64,000 bases of DNA from Psychromonas sp. MME1 (lineage in GTDB: Bacteria > Pseudomonadota > Gammaproteobacteria > Enterobacterales > Psychromonadaceae). Below, one piece after another: positions 39,216 to 49,274 of this stretch (position 1 is its first letter; each line of letters begins with the position of its first letter). Made by a program: the position numbers and the translations under genes. The stretch lies in the NCBI RefSeq assembly GCF_041080865.1, contig NZ_CP160906.1, forward strand, positions 2,232,001-2,296,000. Direction: 5' to 3'. The notes below the pieces were generated by a model. The model was not told the origin of the DNA. It made no database searches and was given only the letters and a program-made list of their open reading frames with translations.

Positions 39216-39566
39216 ATGAATCCGATAGTAATCAGTATTTCACTGCTTGTTTGTAGTAATGTTTTTATGACTTTTGCATGGTATGCACATTTAAAAGAAC
39301 TTAATAATAAACCGTGGGTAATAGCTGCTCTAGTTAGTTGGGGAATAGCTCTTTTTGAGTATATGCTACAAGTTCCTGCGAATAGGATAGGTTATACCGC
39401 TCTTAATGTTGGCCAACTAAAAATTCTTCAAGAAGTCATTACGTTAATGGTATTCGTGCCATTTTCGGTTTTCTATCTTAGAGAGCCTCTAAAATTAGAT
39501 TATTTATGGGCTGGTTTTTGTTTGGTTGGCGCTGTGTACTTTGCATTCCGCAGCAAATTTTCCTAA
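39216..39566 (+). CDS. DMT/DUF486 family small membrane protein
   Basis: 116 residues and four hydrophobic helices, the DUF486 branch of the drug/metabolite transporter group. The family motif is seen in MTFAWYAHLK, FEYMLQVPANRIGY and LKILQEVITLMVF. The function is unknown. A stand-alone gene in the accessory region. No strong ribosome site is visible before the ATG. Confidence 0.82.
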   Translation: MNPIVISISLLVCSNVFMTFAWYAHLKELNNKPWVIAALVSWGIALFEYMLQVPANRIGYTALNVGQLKILQEVITLMVFVPFSVFYLREPLKLDYLWAGFCLVGAVYFAFRSKFS

Positions 39567-39685
39567 CACTGCGAAATAGGTGTTCTCAATTGGCGTTTCT
39601 CATTAAGTAACGTAAGTCTCTCTTCATTTATTACTTGAAGACGAGCATCTATTTGGGCAAGTTTATTAATATGGTTTTCAGGCAT
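39563..39685 (-). CDS. Possible 40-residue coiled-coil peptide
   Basis: A short frame starting MPENHINKLAQIDARLQV, predicted to be entirely helical with heptad-like Leu/Ile. Its stop overlaps the end of the DUF486 gene on the other strand, and its ribosome site is poor. It could be the N-terminal remnant of a longer protein or chance. Low confidence. Confidence 0.2.
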   Translation of the reverse strand: MPENHINKLAQIDARLQVINEERLTLLNEKRQLRTPISQC

Positions 39686-39723
39686 GACTATCATTTACCT
39701 TAATAAAGCTTACCCAAATACGG

Positions 39724-40014
39724 CTAGAAATGTTTTGAGGGATCCATACGCTGATGAAGAAGACGAGCCACTTCGATGCCATTATCACTAATCTGATAAA
39801 AGACAATATGCTTTTCTACGGGAAAACTTTTAGCACCAACATAAACATCATTTCTTTCCCTGCCGAAGTCAGGGTATTGAGCTAACTTCAATAAGGCTGC
39901 ATCGATAGTTTGAGCATACACTTTTGCCTGTGTACTTCCCCAAGATTCAATCGTTGTTGAAATTATTTTGAATAAATCTTTTTCAGCTAAAGGAGATAAC
40001 CTATAGCTAGGCAT
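39724..40014 (-). CDS. parE: ParE-type toxin of a type II toxin-antitoxin pair
   Basis: 96 residues, RelE/ParE fold: SYRLSPLAEKDLFKIISTTIESWG at the start, YPDFGRERNDVYVGAKSF in the middle, and HIVFYQISDNGIEVARLLHQRMD at the end. ParE proteins inhibit DNA gyrase; RelE relatives cut mRNA. The LAEKDL and VARLLHQRMD pattern favours ParE. Start set at ATG 40014, overlapping the antitoxin gene by 8 bases, the usual coupling. Antitoxin is first in the operon. Confidence 0.88.
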   Translation of the reverse strand: MPSYRLSPLAEKDLFKIISTTIESWGSTQAKVYAQTIDAALLKLAQYPDFGRERNDVYVGAKSFPVEKHIVFYQISDNGIEVARLLHQRMDPSKHF

Positions 40015-40288
40015 TAGTATTATCGCTCGCTGACTTGTTAGCGACTGAAAGAGAAGCTTGTTCAAATATTTCCATTACACTGTGCTTTGACGATTCGCCA
40101 GCAGCTAGCTGTTCGAATCCTTTAGCGACTTCTTCGCGTAATATTTCTAGTTGCTGGTTTTTAGCAACGTCTTTCTCAAATAATAGCCTCAAACCATCAC
40201 GGATCACTTCACTTGCAGAAGTATATAAACCATCAGATACCTTTTCAGTAATTCTTCGCTCGAATTCTTTACCTAAAGTAATATTCAT
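40007..40288 (-). CDS. parD: ParD-type antitoxin
   Basis: 93 residues. The N-terminal ribbon-helix-helix (MNITLGKEFERRITEKVSDG, then SASEVIRDGLRLL) binds DNA and represses the operon. The C-terminal tail, which should wrap the toxin, is charged and helical (VAKGFEQLAAGE). Start ATG 40288; six codons upstream are open but have no better signal. Paired with parE. Confidence 0.88.
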   Translation of the reverse strand: MNITLGKEFERRITEKVSDGLYTSASEVIRDGLRLLFEKDVAKNQQLEILREEVAKGFEQLAAGESSKHSVMEIFEQASLSVANKSASDNTNA

Positions 40289-40311
40289 AATTAGCACTCC
40301 AATCATTCATT

Positions 40312-40332
40312 TATCATATTATGCGCATGATA
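40312..40332. promoter_or_regulatory. Candidate ParD operator
   Basis: TATCAT and ATGATA are separated by 9 bases, including ATGCGCAT, 24 bp upstream of the parD start. Suits auto-repression by a ribbon-helix-helix dimer. Motif-only assignment. Confidence 0.4.
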
Positions 40333-40458
40333 TACACATAATTCAAGTTTGAGAAATTTTAGTATCAAAATTAAAGAAGATAATGTGGATATTAGATGTT
40401 CAGGTTATTGAGGCATTAAACCAACCCAAACCCATATCATGCATCCCATTTATGACTT

Positions 40459-40620
40459 ATACCAATTCCGGTAAGTATGTGATCTAAATTTTGCGCAGGA
40501 AAAACAGCTTAATTCAAGGCGTAATTTAACGTAAATGGTTATTCCCTTTGCGAAAATTACAACGCAGCAGTAAGTTGTTTTAACCAGTAAAATAGATCAG
40601 CTATTTATCGGAATTGGTAT
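40459..40620. mobile_element. MITE-like element, 162 bp
   Basis: Ends are long terminal inverted repeats. The left begins ATACCAATTCCGGTAAGTA and the right, reversed, ATACCAATTCCGATAAATA; about 27 bp with four mismatches, continuing to TGATCT. Internal sequence has no coding frame. Terminal ATACCAATTCC repeats are common in non-autonomous elements of marine gammaproteobacteria as I recall it. No transposase is nearby, so mobilisation would be in trans. Confidence 0.75.
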
Positions 40621-40720
40621 TACCACGTTGCTTTTAAGAGAGTATCCATATGGGAGGCTTTATTGGTACCCCACTTTATACCCCTAAAATGATAAAGCTT
40701 CATCAAACCTAAGAAACAAA

Positions 40721-40750
40721 AAAGCCATAACATCAACATGTTATGGCTTT
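40721..40750 (-). terminator. groEL terminator
   Basis: Perfect 12-bp stem AAAGCCATAACA / TGTTATGGCTTT with a 6-base loop, followed on the minus strand by TTTGTTTCTT. It lies about 30 bp past the groEL stop codon. Confidence 0.88.
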
Positions 40751-40778
40751 TAAAGAAAGCTATCTAGAGTGTGTTTTA

Positions 40779-42433
<1,655 letters not shown>

Positions 42434-42497
42434 TTACGATTTTAAGATACTGACATTACTTTACGACGAAAAAGTAAAGTACAATTAAAATAGCGAA

Positions 42498-42788
42498 TTA
42501 TTCAACAACAGCAAGAATGTCACTTTCACTTAATATAAGCACTTCTTGGCCTTCAATCTTCTCAGTTTTCAGACCGTAACCTTCACTAAAAATAACAATA
42601 TCTCCCACTTTTACATCAAGTGGCTTTACCTCACCGCTATCTAGTAGGCGGCCTTTACCAACAGCAAGCACTTCACCGCGAGTAGACTTTTCCGCAGCGC
42701 TTCCCGTTAACACGATGCCACCTGCAGATTTAGTTTCTTGCTCGGTACGTTTTAAAATAACACGATCATGTAATGGACGAATAGTCAT
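42498..42788 (-). CDS. groES: 10-kDa co-chaperonin GroES
   Basis: Heptameric lid of the GroEL cage. Start at ATG 42788 ([24 protein letters not shown]) with an AAGGAAA ribosome site. A longer frame to 42878 crosses the heat-shock promoter and is not real. 96 residues. The mobile loop is [15 protein letters not shown]. First gene of groES-groEL, with an 82-bp gap to groEL. Confidence 0.96.
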   Translation of the reverse strand: MTIRPLHDRVILKRTEQETKSAGGIVLTGSAAEKSTRGEVLAVGKGRLLDSGEVKPLDVKVGDIVIFSEGYGLKTEKIEGQEVLILSESDILAVVE

Positions 42789-42826
42789 GGTTTTTCCTTC
42801 TAAATTGACGTTTGGATGTACAAGCG

Positions 42827-42855
42827 ATATGGGGAGGGGGAGTAAAACTTTCAAG
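42827..42855 (-). promoter_or_regulatory. Heat-shock (sigma-32) promoter of groES-groEL
   Basis: Minus strand CTTGAAA (42855-42849), 14-base spacer, CCCCATAT (42834-42827). This is an essentially perfect match to the sigma-32 consensus CTTGAAA-N13/14-CCCCATNT. It lies about 30-40 bases ahead of the groES ATG, giving a short leader. Confidence 0.92.
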
Positions 42856-42876
42856 TGCAAAAGTGTATTTTTTTGC

Positions 42877-42907
42877 AAAAAAAAAAGCCTATATATTCAT
42901 ATAGGCT
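42877..42907 (-). terminator. Terminator upstream of groES
   Basis: Perfect 9-bp stem AGCCTATAT / ATATAGGCT (loop four bases), followed on the minus strand by ten T. It separates the small gene at 42930-43181 from groES and suggests that gene is transcribed. Confidence 0.88.
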
Positions 42908-42929
42908 ATTAAAATTTGATTAAACAAGG

Positions 42930-43181
42930 TTAAGTAGATGGTGACTTTATCTTCGGCGATGCGAGTTCATTAATAATTCGATTAATTTCACTTACTGCAA
43001 TCAATATGCTTTTGTCGCTTTGTTGATGACGATATGCGACCAATTTTCCTTTGATAACACGAAACCGCCCCAAGCCAACAATAAAAATACGTCCGTTAAA
43101 AAAGGCTTTGACAAACTTAGCTATTTGACGAGGTTGATATTTTTTAAAAACTCTTAATGTAATTGAATTCTTTATACTCAC
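42930..43181 (-). CDS. Small basic hypothetical protein
   Basis: 83 residues starting with GTG, with a modest ribosome site (AAGGG, about 9 bases away). The protein is strongly basic at the N-terminus (SITLRVFKKYQPRQIAKFVK) and has a RIFIVGLGRFRVIKGKLVAYRHQ core and a helical end (SEINRIINELAS). No family recognised. Support for reality: a proper terminator follows immediately, and it fills a gap between fxsA and groES that is usually short. It could be an RNA-binding or phage-derived protein, but that is speculation. Confidence 0.55.
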   Translation of the reverse strand: MSIKNSITLRVFKKYQPRQIAKFVKAFFNGRIFIVGLGRFRVIKGKLVAYRHQQSDKSILIAVSEINRIINELASPKIKSPST

Positions 43182-43340
43182 AACAGTTGACCCTTTTGTT
43201 TTTTGTAAATCACTTTAGGCGCATTAACGTACTCGCCATATATGACAAAACAATGAAATATATAGACTTTCTATACAATGCCGTTGCAAATGAGATTTAT
43301 CAAATAAAAAAAGAGAGATATGTGACCGCAATTTAAAAAT

Positions 43341-43823
43341 TTACTCTTTGTCATCTTTACGTTCGAATTCTCCTTCAATGACATCATCCGACATTTTTTT
43401 AGTAGAAAAAGGTGAGTGGGCTCCCCCCTGTTGAAATGCACCTCCCATCGTCACGTTTGGATTTAATTTTATATTTGCCAAAACCATTCGTGCGATGCTT
43501 TTCCTAATGGATGGCTGTAAAAGTAGCAAACCACAGGTATCAGTAACAAAACCAGGCGTGACCAATAAAATTCCAGAGGCAAATAGCATTAGCCCTTCAA
43601 CCATCTGTTGCCCCGGCATCTCGCCACGTGCAACGCGTTGTTGTAAATCTTGGATAAGTTGTAGACCTTGACTGCGCACTAAGGCAGACCCAACTAATGC
43701 GGTAATAATAACCAATAACACCGTTGGCCAAGCACCTAAAGCACTACCAACCTTAACCAGGACAAAAATTTCTAGTAGGGAAACGGCAGTAAAAAGTAAA
43801 AATAATCGAGCAAACATATTCAT
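43341..43823 (-). CDS. fxsA: FxsA family membrane protein
   Basis: 160 residues; hydrophobic N-terminal two-thirds (FLLFTAVSLLEIFVLVKVG, WPTVLLVIITALVGSALVR, GLMLFASGILLVTPGFVTD) and a charged cytoplasmic tail. FxsA is known for counteracting F-plasmid exclusion of phage T7; its normal role is unclear. Position upstream of groES-groEL matches E. coli, which supports the name. Confidence 0.88.
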   Translation of the reverse strand: MNMFARLFLLFTAVSLLEIFVLVKVGSALGAWPTVLLVIITALVGSALVRSQGLQLIQDLQQRVARGEMPGQQMVEGLMLFASGILLVTPGFVTDTCGLLLLQPSIRKSIARMVLANIKLNPNVTMGGAFQQGGAHSPFSTKKMSDDVIEGEFERKDDKE

Positions 43824-43955
43824 TCCTATTTTTGGTAGAAAATATAACCAGTTACCTCAGTATGCTTTGTCAGGCGTTAGGGCAATAACAAGAGTAGCAG
43901 TCGGCGATGTTATAAAATCTCTAGGTAGAATAACTATACTTCTATTTGAAGCCTC

Positions 43956-44005
43956 GCATCTCGGTACGCTTTTGCTTGCTGACTTTGCATCTTGAAGTAG
44001 CATGG
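43956..44005 (+). repeat. Interspersed repeat, copy B
   Basis: Same unit as 29437-29487; shares CTTGCTGACTTTGCAT and the surrounding GCATCTCGGTACGC and TTGAAGTA. Also flanked by short TACTTC/GAAGTA inverted ends. In the gap after the pilin gene, before fxsA. Confidence 0.75.
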
Positions 44006-44055
44006 TTATTAAGACTATAGTAAAGCGTACTTAATTAACATAGTGAATATTGAAT

Positions 44056-44670
44056 TTACTTGTATTCTAAATTACGAACTTGCACTTTCGTCTTGATAAA
44101 ATGTTTGTATTGACTATCAGCGCTAAGCTCTCCAGATAACTCGATAAATACGCTACGCAGCGTCGCTGACGCACTCGAGACTTCGCTTTCAGTAAAAACC
44201 AACTTGGTGATTTTTATGAATTTATTATCCGTCATGGCTTCCCAATGTCCGTTACCACTGTTATAACAATCTGCCGCCAATGGGGCGACCCCTCGACCAA
44301 ATTGGATTCGCTGATTATCAGCATCAAACCTAAATGCCATTTTATTACTGTGAATAAGGGACTCTGAATGATCTTGGTTATAATAATAGATGATACAATT
44401 TTCACTTACGCCATGGATCGTATCGACCGTTTTTACAGCCCCACTACCCACCAAGTAGTCACGTCCCCCATAACCTGCGCGGCGAATATCATTTTCCATC
44501 ACGGCGATGAGTGATTGTAAATCAGTACGTAAACGAGACTGTTTTAAACTTTTAGCCCCCGCTGAAACGCTAAACAGATATAAACTAATGATCATTGTCA
44601 ATAACAGTGAACCCAATAACAAAGCGATTAATAGTTCAACTAATGAAAAGCCGCACTTACCTTTTAACAT
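44056..44670 (-). CDS. Type IV prepilin-like protein (PilW/GspJ type)
   Basis: 204 residues. Prepilin peptidase site KCG-FSLVELLIALLLGSLLL near the N-terminus, with the +5 Glu present after the cleaved G-F bond. The rest is a soluble beta-rich pilin-like domain with several Cys. The size and the GYGGRDYL block resemble PilW-like minor pilins. Overlaps the preceding prepilin gene by seven bases; both follow the response-regulator gene. Confidence 0.75.
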   Translation of the reverse strand: MLKGKCGFSLVELLIALLLGSLLLTMIISLYLFSVSAGAKSLKQSRLRTDLQSLIAVMENDIRRAGYGGRDYLVGSGAVKTVDTIHGVSENCIIYYYNQDHSESLIHSNKMAFRFDADNQRIQFGRGVAPLAADCYNSGNGHWEAMTDNKFIKITKLVFTESEVSSASATLRSVFIELSGELSADSQYKHFIKTKVQVRNLEYK

Positions 44671-45203
44671 TTTTTATACCCTAACAGTGCTTCATTAGGA
44701 GAACATATTCTTAATCGCATTGTGGATTGAATAACTTTTAACTGTGCCCCATCGGGAGTGGAAAATTTCACACTGCCCGTATTAACATTAAATCGCATCG
44801 CTCCATAGGAGGCTTGTTGGCTAGAAAAATTGATGTCTGCGGCAGAAGTTGAGACCTTGTTGCCATCACTTATTTGCTCACTCACGAGTAAACCATCGAA
44901 CAAGCAACTGTTAATATTGATGCAATCGCAGTTATCGACATCCGTTGTGATGACCTGCCATGCACCGCTAACCTGCATCGGACAAAAATGAGCATATACC
45001 ACACTGTTTTTTCGGATCGCCTGCGAGCTAGTTAAACTTAATATACGATGTAGTTTTTCGGCGCGTTGTATTAAAGCTTGGTGGGCAAAAAGAGCGTAAT
45101 AACTTGCTCTAACAGTAGAAATGAGAATGGCTAATATAACCAAGGTGATCAGTAATTCGATGAGTGTCAAACCTCGGCTATAATAAGCACCTTTTCTAAC
45201 CAC
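44664..45203 (-). CDS. Type IV prepilin-like protein (FimT/GspH type)
   Basis: 179 residues with prepilin motif SRG-LTLIELLITLVILAIL (short positively charged leader, G-L cleavage, +5 Glu). The rest has a FimT/GspH-like layout with Cys pairs. Minor pilins of this kind prime pilus or pseudopilus assembly and can bind DNA or surfaces. No other pilus assembly genes are nearby, so the pilus it serves is encoded elsewhere. Confidence 0.75.
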   Translation of the reverse strand: MVRKGAYYSRGLTLIELLITLVILAILISTVRASYYALFAHQALIQRAEKLHRILSLTSSQAIRKNSVVYAHFCPMQVSGAWQVITTDVDNCDCININSCLFDGLLVSEQISDGNKVSTSAADINFSSQQASYGAMRFNVNTGSVKFSTPDGAQLKVIQSTMRLRICSPNEALLGYKKC

Positions 45204-45235
45204 CCTGTACTCCTGAAATTTATGATTAAAACAAC

Positions 45236-46855
45236 TTAAAGCGCCTTAAGTGCGGATTCAAAACAGCGATACCGCTGCATCGAAACCTCATCAAGTTCCG
45301 CAGCTTCAATAACATTAACACATTGTTTTGCTATATTTTTTTTCAACGAAAATGGCTCATTAGTGGGCCAGCCTTTAACCAGTGATTGTGCTAAGTTGAG
45401 TGACAGCTGTATATTGTTAGGCATAATTTTATGCGCATCCAGAAACGTTGCGGTAGCGGCGGGGTATAGACCATTGCGATATAAATTAATACCCTTTTCA
45501 TTCAACTCCAATAGTTTTCTAATTAACTCATTGCTCTCTTTCTTACTCTTATTGATAAGTAATAAATAGCTCATCACTTCGATGTTATTGCTCTCCTCTG
45601 GTAGTGAAATAAGCGCCATTATTTCATGATGTTTTCTATGTTCTCCTAGCTCAAGCCACGTTTTAGCTAGTGCTAAAACAGTGTCTCGCCCACTCTCTAC
45701 GATAACATCGATGTCACAATCATTGAGTAATCGATAGGCCTCTTTTAATGCGCCTTTCACTATCCGCATACGCGCTGCAGCTATTTTCTCTAACTCGCAA
45801 AATTGTTTTTTATCAAAACGTTGAGAAGCATTTTTTAAAATAACTTGTACCTGTGAAAACGTTTTTGCCTGTTGCAGCTCATTACCTGTTTTCGCTTGAT
45901 CTAATAGGCAATGAATATAATTAAAACTGTTAACAATATGTTCATGTACCGAAAAGTGGGAATTACTTAATATCACCTTAAAACAACGCGCGGCGGTTTC
46001 GTTATCACCTTCTAATAAGGCGATGTTAGCTAAAGCTCGTTGCCTAGATATGTTTTTTGGGGAGAGTTTAAGCGATTCCACTAATAGTTTTTTCGCATCG
46101 GCAAAGCGTTGCCTCTGCGCATAAATACTAGATAACCAGTTCAGTGCTTCGATGCGTGTTTCATTTAAATCACATAATGCATATAGCAGCTTTTCAGCAC
46201 GACTGTAATCATTTAAATGGTAATAGGCGATCGCCTTACCCAGCCTAGCCCAAGAAAAATCTCTATGTTGCAGAATGACATCATAGAGATCCAAAGCTAA
46301 TTGCGGATGTTGCAAATGTAGTAACACTTCCCCTTTCAAACGAGTAACCATTAGCGTATATTTATTGCTCTCTTTACTGGCTTTAGCGCATTCCGACAAC
46401 GCTTTAGTGTAATCTTTATTCGCCAGAGCATCATAAATTCCCCCTAGAGCAATACGTTTCTCTAAGGCTCTGACTAAACGGGTTTCAAGGGTTTTATAGG
46501 AGAAGGGTTTTAATAGATAATCATCGGGCTGAAGTTCTACCAAACCATGCACAACTTGCTGCGTCATTTCAGCGCTAATTAAAATAAATACCGCATTCGT
46601 TTTTAGTAGAAAACGTAATTTTAACTCTTCAAATAACTGGTAACCATCCTTACCTTTTCCTAAGTTAAAATCGCATAAAATAAAATCAAATGCTTTCAAC
46701 TCACACAACTCAAGCGCTCGGTCACCATTACTCGCAAGGGCAACATCGCGACAGCCAAACATTTGCAACATCCCTTTAACAGCATTTCGGATTGTATCGA
46801 TGTCATCAACAACTAATACAGATTGTGTTGCAAAAAAATTACTGGGTAAGGCCAT
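45236..46855 (-). CDS. Response regulator with TPR repeats
   Basis: 539 residues. The N-terminal receiver domain has the acidic pair in VLVVDDIDT, phospho-acceptor Asp62 (FILCDFNLGKGKDG) and the switch Lys in DDYLLKPFS. After a linker the remainder is helical repeats (from about residue 145) of tetratricopeptide type, e.g. ARLGKAIAYYHLNDYSRAEKLLYAL and LSSIYAQRQRFADAKKLL. No DNA-binding or enzyme output is seen, so the output is protein-protein. No adjacent histidine kinase. It is in an apparent operon with two prepilin genes (32-bp gap), which suggests a role in surface or pilus behaviour. Confidence 0.82.
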   Translation of the reverse strand: MALPSNFFATQSVLVVDDIDTIRNAVKGMLQMFGCRDVALASNGDRALELCELKAFDFILCDFNLGKGKDGYQLFEELKLRFLLKTNAVFILISAEMTQQVVHGLVELQPDDYLLKPFSYKTLETRLVRALEKRIALGGIYDALANKDYTKALSECAKASKESNKYTLMVTRLKGEVLLHLQHPQLALDLYDVILQHRDFSWARLGKAIAYYHLNDYSRAEKLLYALCDLNETRIEALNWLSSIYAQRQRFADAKKLLVESLKLSPKNISRQRALANIALLEGDNETAARCFKVILSNSHFSVHEHIVNSFNYIHCLLDQAKTGNELQQAKTFSQVQVILKNASQRFDKKQFCELEKIAAARMRIVKGALKEAYRLLNDCDIDVIVESGRDTVLALAKTWLELGEHRKHHEIMALISLPEESNNIEVMSYLLLINKSKKESNELIRKLLELNEKGINLYRNGLYPAATATFLDAHKIMPNNIQLSLNLAQSLVKGWPTNEPFSLKKNIAKQCVNVIEAAELDEVSMQRYRCFESALKAL

Positions 46856-47221
46856 AATTCCCTAGCTATGTAATACATATCTACATAAGTATCTGATCTA
46901 TCTTGTTGCTTAAAATAATAAATAGGTGCGTTGCATTCAATCGTAATAGTCGACTATGACTCAATCATATGCTTTGCTCTCTCATTTACTCACAAGCGAT
47001 GACCACAATATTATCCAGATTGGTATAAGGTAAAAAGTAATAAAGCGATGAACTCCTTAGCTTTATCACACTTGCCTCGTGAGAGGCATATAACTGTTCA
47101 CGGTATTAGATAATTAAAATAATTGGTATTAAACTTAAACATTCCACGTGTTGGTGAGTATGCTATGCACGCAACACGTGTATCTAAACAATACAGATAA
47201 AAAGGATTTAGAAAATAACTA
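46856..47221. other. Gap downstream of rpoS
   Basis: 366 bases between the response-regulator start and the rpoS stop. Contains a long hairpin at 47145-47180. Must hold the promoter of the response-regulator/pilin operon. No gene seen. Confidence 0.5.
47145..47180 (-). terminator. Hairpin after rpoS
   Basis: CACGTGTTG and CAACACGTG are exact complements, with further GTG/CAC pairing inside around an 11-base loop and one bulge. It lies 42 bp past the rpoS stop codon. The following minus-strand sequence is only moderately T-rich, so it is either a weak terminator or a 3' stabilising structure. Confidence 0.55.
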
Positions 47222-48157
47222 TTATAGTCTAAATAATGATTCTATTGACAAACCTTGTTGGGAAAGGACATCACGTAAACTTCTCAACGCTTCAACCTGA
47301 ATTTGACGAACGCGCTCCCGTGTTAAGCCAATCTCTTTGCCAACATTCTCTAACGTTGCTGCTTCATAGCCAAGCAGTCCAAATCGTCTCGCTAGTACTT
47401 CTCGTTGTTTAGGATTTAGATCTTCTAACCACTCAACAATACGTATCTTCATGTCATCATCTTGTAGCTCATTTTCTGGTGAAGCTTCACTACGATCAGG
47501 GATGATATCTAATAGCTCTTTATCAGAATTATTACCAATGGGAATATCAACTGAACTAATTCGTTCATTGAGTTTTAATATATGGGCGACTTCCTTGGCT
47601 GATACTCCTAATTTTTCAGCAATATCTTCAGCAGTTGGTTCATGTGTTAAACTGTGGGCAATTTCACGTGCAGTGCGCAAATAAACATTCAATTTTTTTA
47701 CGATATGGATGGGTAAACGTATGGTGCGAGTTTGATTCATTATGGCACGTTCGATAGTTTGCCTTATCCACCATGTTGCATAGGTGGAGAAACGGAATCC
47801 CTTTTCAGGGTCAAATTTTTCAACAGCACGAATTAAACCTAAATTTCCTTCTTCGACTAAATCTAACAGAGACAAGCCCCTGTTGTTATAACGACGGGAT
47901 ATTTTGACCACAAGACGTAAATTACTTTCAATCATTCGCTTACGTGCAACTTCATCACCACGGAGTGAGCGGCGCGCATAATAAATCTCTTCTGCAGCAG
48001 TTAATAATGGAGAAAAGCCGATTTCACCAAGGTATAGCTGCGTCGCATCCATTACCTTAAACTGATTATCAACGGTTAATTCTTCAACCTCAGTGTCATC
48101 ATCAATCAAGTCACTATCATCATCTACTTCGATTATAATATCATCAGCTACTTGCAT
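47222..48157 (-). CDS. rpoS: RNA polymerase sigma factor RpoS
   Basis: General-stress/stationary-phase sigma factor, 311 residues. Region 1.2 ([20 protein letters not shown]), region 2 ([52 protein letters not shown], trimmed view), region 3 ([17 protein letters not shown]) and region 4 ([12 protein letters not shown]-type helix, here [17 protein letters not shown]) are all present. The N-terminus is acidic as in other RpoS. Downstream of nlpD with a 240-bp leader region, where the main rpoS promoter is usually found within nlpD. Confidence 0.95.
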   Translation of the reverse strand: MQVADDIIIEVDDDSDLIDDDTEVEELTVDNQFKVMDATQLYLGEIGFSPLLTAAEEIYYARRSLRGDEVARKRMIESNLRLVVKISRRYNNRGLSLLDLVEEGNLGLIRAVEKFDPEKGFRFSTYATWWIRQTIERAIMNQTRTIRLPIHIVKKLNVYLRTAREIAHSLTHEPTAEDIAEKLGVSAKEVAHILKLNERISSVDIPIGNNSDKELLDIIPDRSEASPENELQDDDMKIRIVEWLEDLNPKQREVLARRFGLLGYEAATLENVGKEIGLTRERVRQIQVEALRSLRDVLSQQGLSIESLFRL

Positions 48158-48397
48158 ATTTCACTACCCCTTAATCGATACTTACACTTAACCCATCATT
48201 TACTTTTTTTTGATATATATTGAAAAGGCTAACCCTTCATTATTTTTTTATTTAGTTGTTGTTTGCAATTTCGCCTTTGCTATCACTCCCATTGATAGCA
48301 CCTCTGCTATTCGCTAATAAGGAATAGCTAACAATAAAATCACTCCTTTGAACAACAGTAAAGCAATATCAATTAATTATGTGACCAACAATCCACA

Positions 48398-49273
48398 TTA
48401 ACGCTTTGGCAAATAACGCTGAGGATCGACAGCCTTACCCCGATAACGGATTTCAAAATGCAGATGAACAGTTTCTGTTCCACTATCCCCCATTGTCGCT
48501 ATCACCTGCCCAGCCGTCACCTGCTCATTTTCGTTGACCAAGAGTTTTTCATTATGGGCATAGGCACTTAAATAATCGTTATTATGCTTGATAATGATAA
48601 GGTTACCGTAACCACGTAACGCGCTACCCGCATAAACAACCAAGCCAGGGGAAGCTACATAAACTGGCGCTCCGCGTTGATTCGATATACTGATACCTTT
48701 CATCCCTGCCTGGGAGGAAGAAAATGTTTTACTAAGCTTCCCAGCTGCAGGCCAACGCCAATTGCTTATTTTACCCCCACCTTTGTCATTCACGTTAATT
48801 TGACTTGCCTTGGGCTTATTACTGTGCTTATGGTATTCCTTTGCGTTACTTGCAACAACCTTTTCTTTCTTATTTTGTACACGAATCTCACTTACACAAC
48901 TACTTTTTATTTTCTTTGCTGTAGAGGAAGTTTTTTTCACTGTAGTGACAGTCCCGCTATGGCTCTTTTTAGCTAATGAGGGACGCAGCTTTAAGTTTCT
49001 TCCTTGATAAATAGTATAGGGAGCTTTAAGGTTGTTATATTTAGCTATATTATTGACATCCACCCCAGTTTTCCAAGCAATACTGTAAAGTGTATCCCCT
49101 GCTTCAACTTTATAATGTGTTGCGTTTTCATAATCACTTGGCTTGTTGACCTGTTTAACCGTTGCGACAGATTCCTTATTTAAGCTCAGGTCAGAGACAG
49201 GCGCACGGTGCCCGGATGATGAACACCCAGATATCAACAACAAAAAAGCTAAAACAGGAAACAGCATTGGCAT
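48398..49273 (-). CDS. nlpD: Lipoprotein NlpD (LysM + degenerate M23)
   Basis: Activator of the AmiC amidase at the division site in E. coli. Start chosen at ATG 49273 (MPMLFPVLAFLLLISGC; lipobox Cys17); a frame further upstream has no signal. LysM domain (HYKVEAGDTLYSIAWKTG) at about residues 51-95, a Lys/Ser-rich linker, then an M23-like domain. The domain keeps HLHFE but lacks the first zinc ligands (GISISNQRG in place of H-x3-D), so it is a catalytically dead regulator like E. coli NlpD. Starts two bases after the yqaA stop. Confidence 0.92.
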   Translation of the reverse strand: MPMLFPVLAFLLLISGCSSSGHRAPVSDLSLNKESVATVKQVNKPSDYENATHYKVEAGDTLYSIAWKTGVDVNNIAKYNNLKAPYTIYQGRNLKLRPSLAKKSHSGTVTTVKKTSSTAKKIKSSCVSEIRVQNKKEKVVASNAKEYHKHSNKPKASQINVNDKGGGKISNWRWPAAGKLSKTFSSSQAGMKGISISNQRGAPVYVASPGLVVYAGSALRGYGNLIIIKHNNDYLSAYAHNEKLLVNENEQVTAGQVIATMGDSGTETVHLHFEIRYRGKAVDPQRYLPKR

Positions 49274-49274
49274 A

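Larger units (their letters stand above)
40333..40778. other. Gap between parD and groEL
   Basis: About 450 non-coding bases containing a MITE (40459-40620) and the groEL terminator (40721-40750). Otherwise nothing recognised. Confidence 0.6.

Noticed and set aside
36111-40065. Integron cassette array (accessory genes of the kind seen in Vibrio superintegrons)
   Set aside because: Genes face different directions, and I found no repeated attC-type sites with GTTRRRY cores; the repeats present are different.
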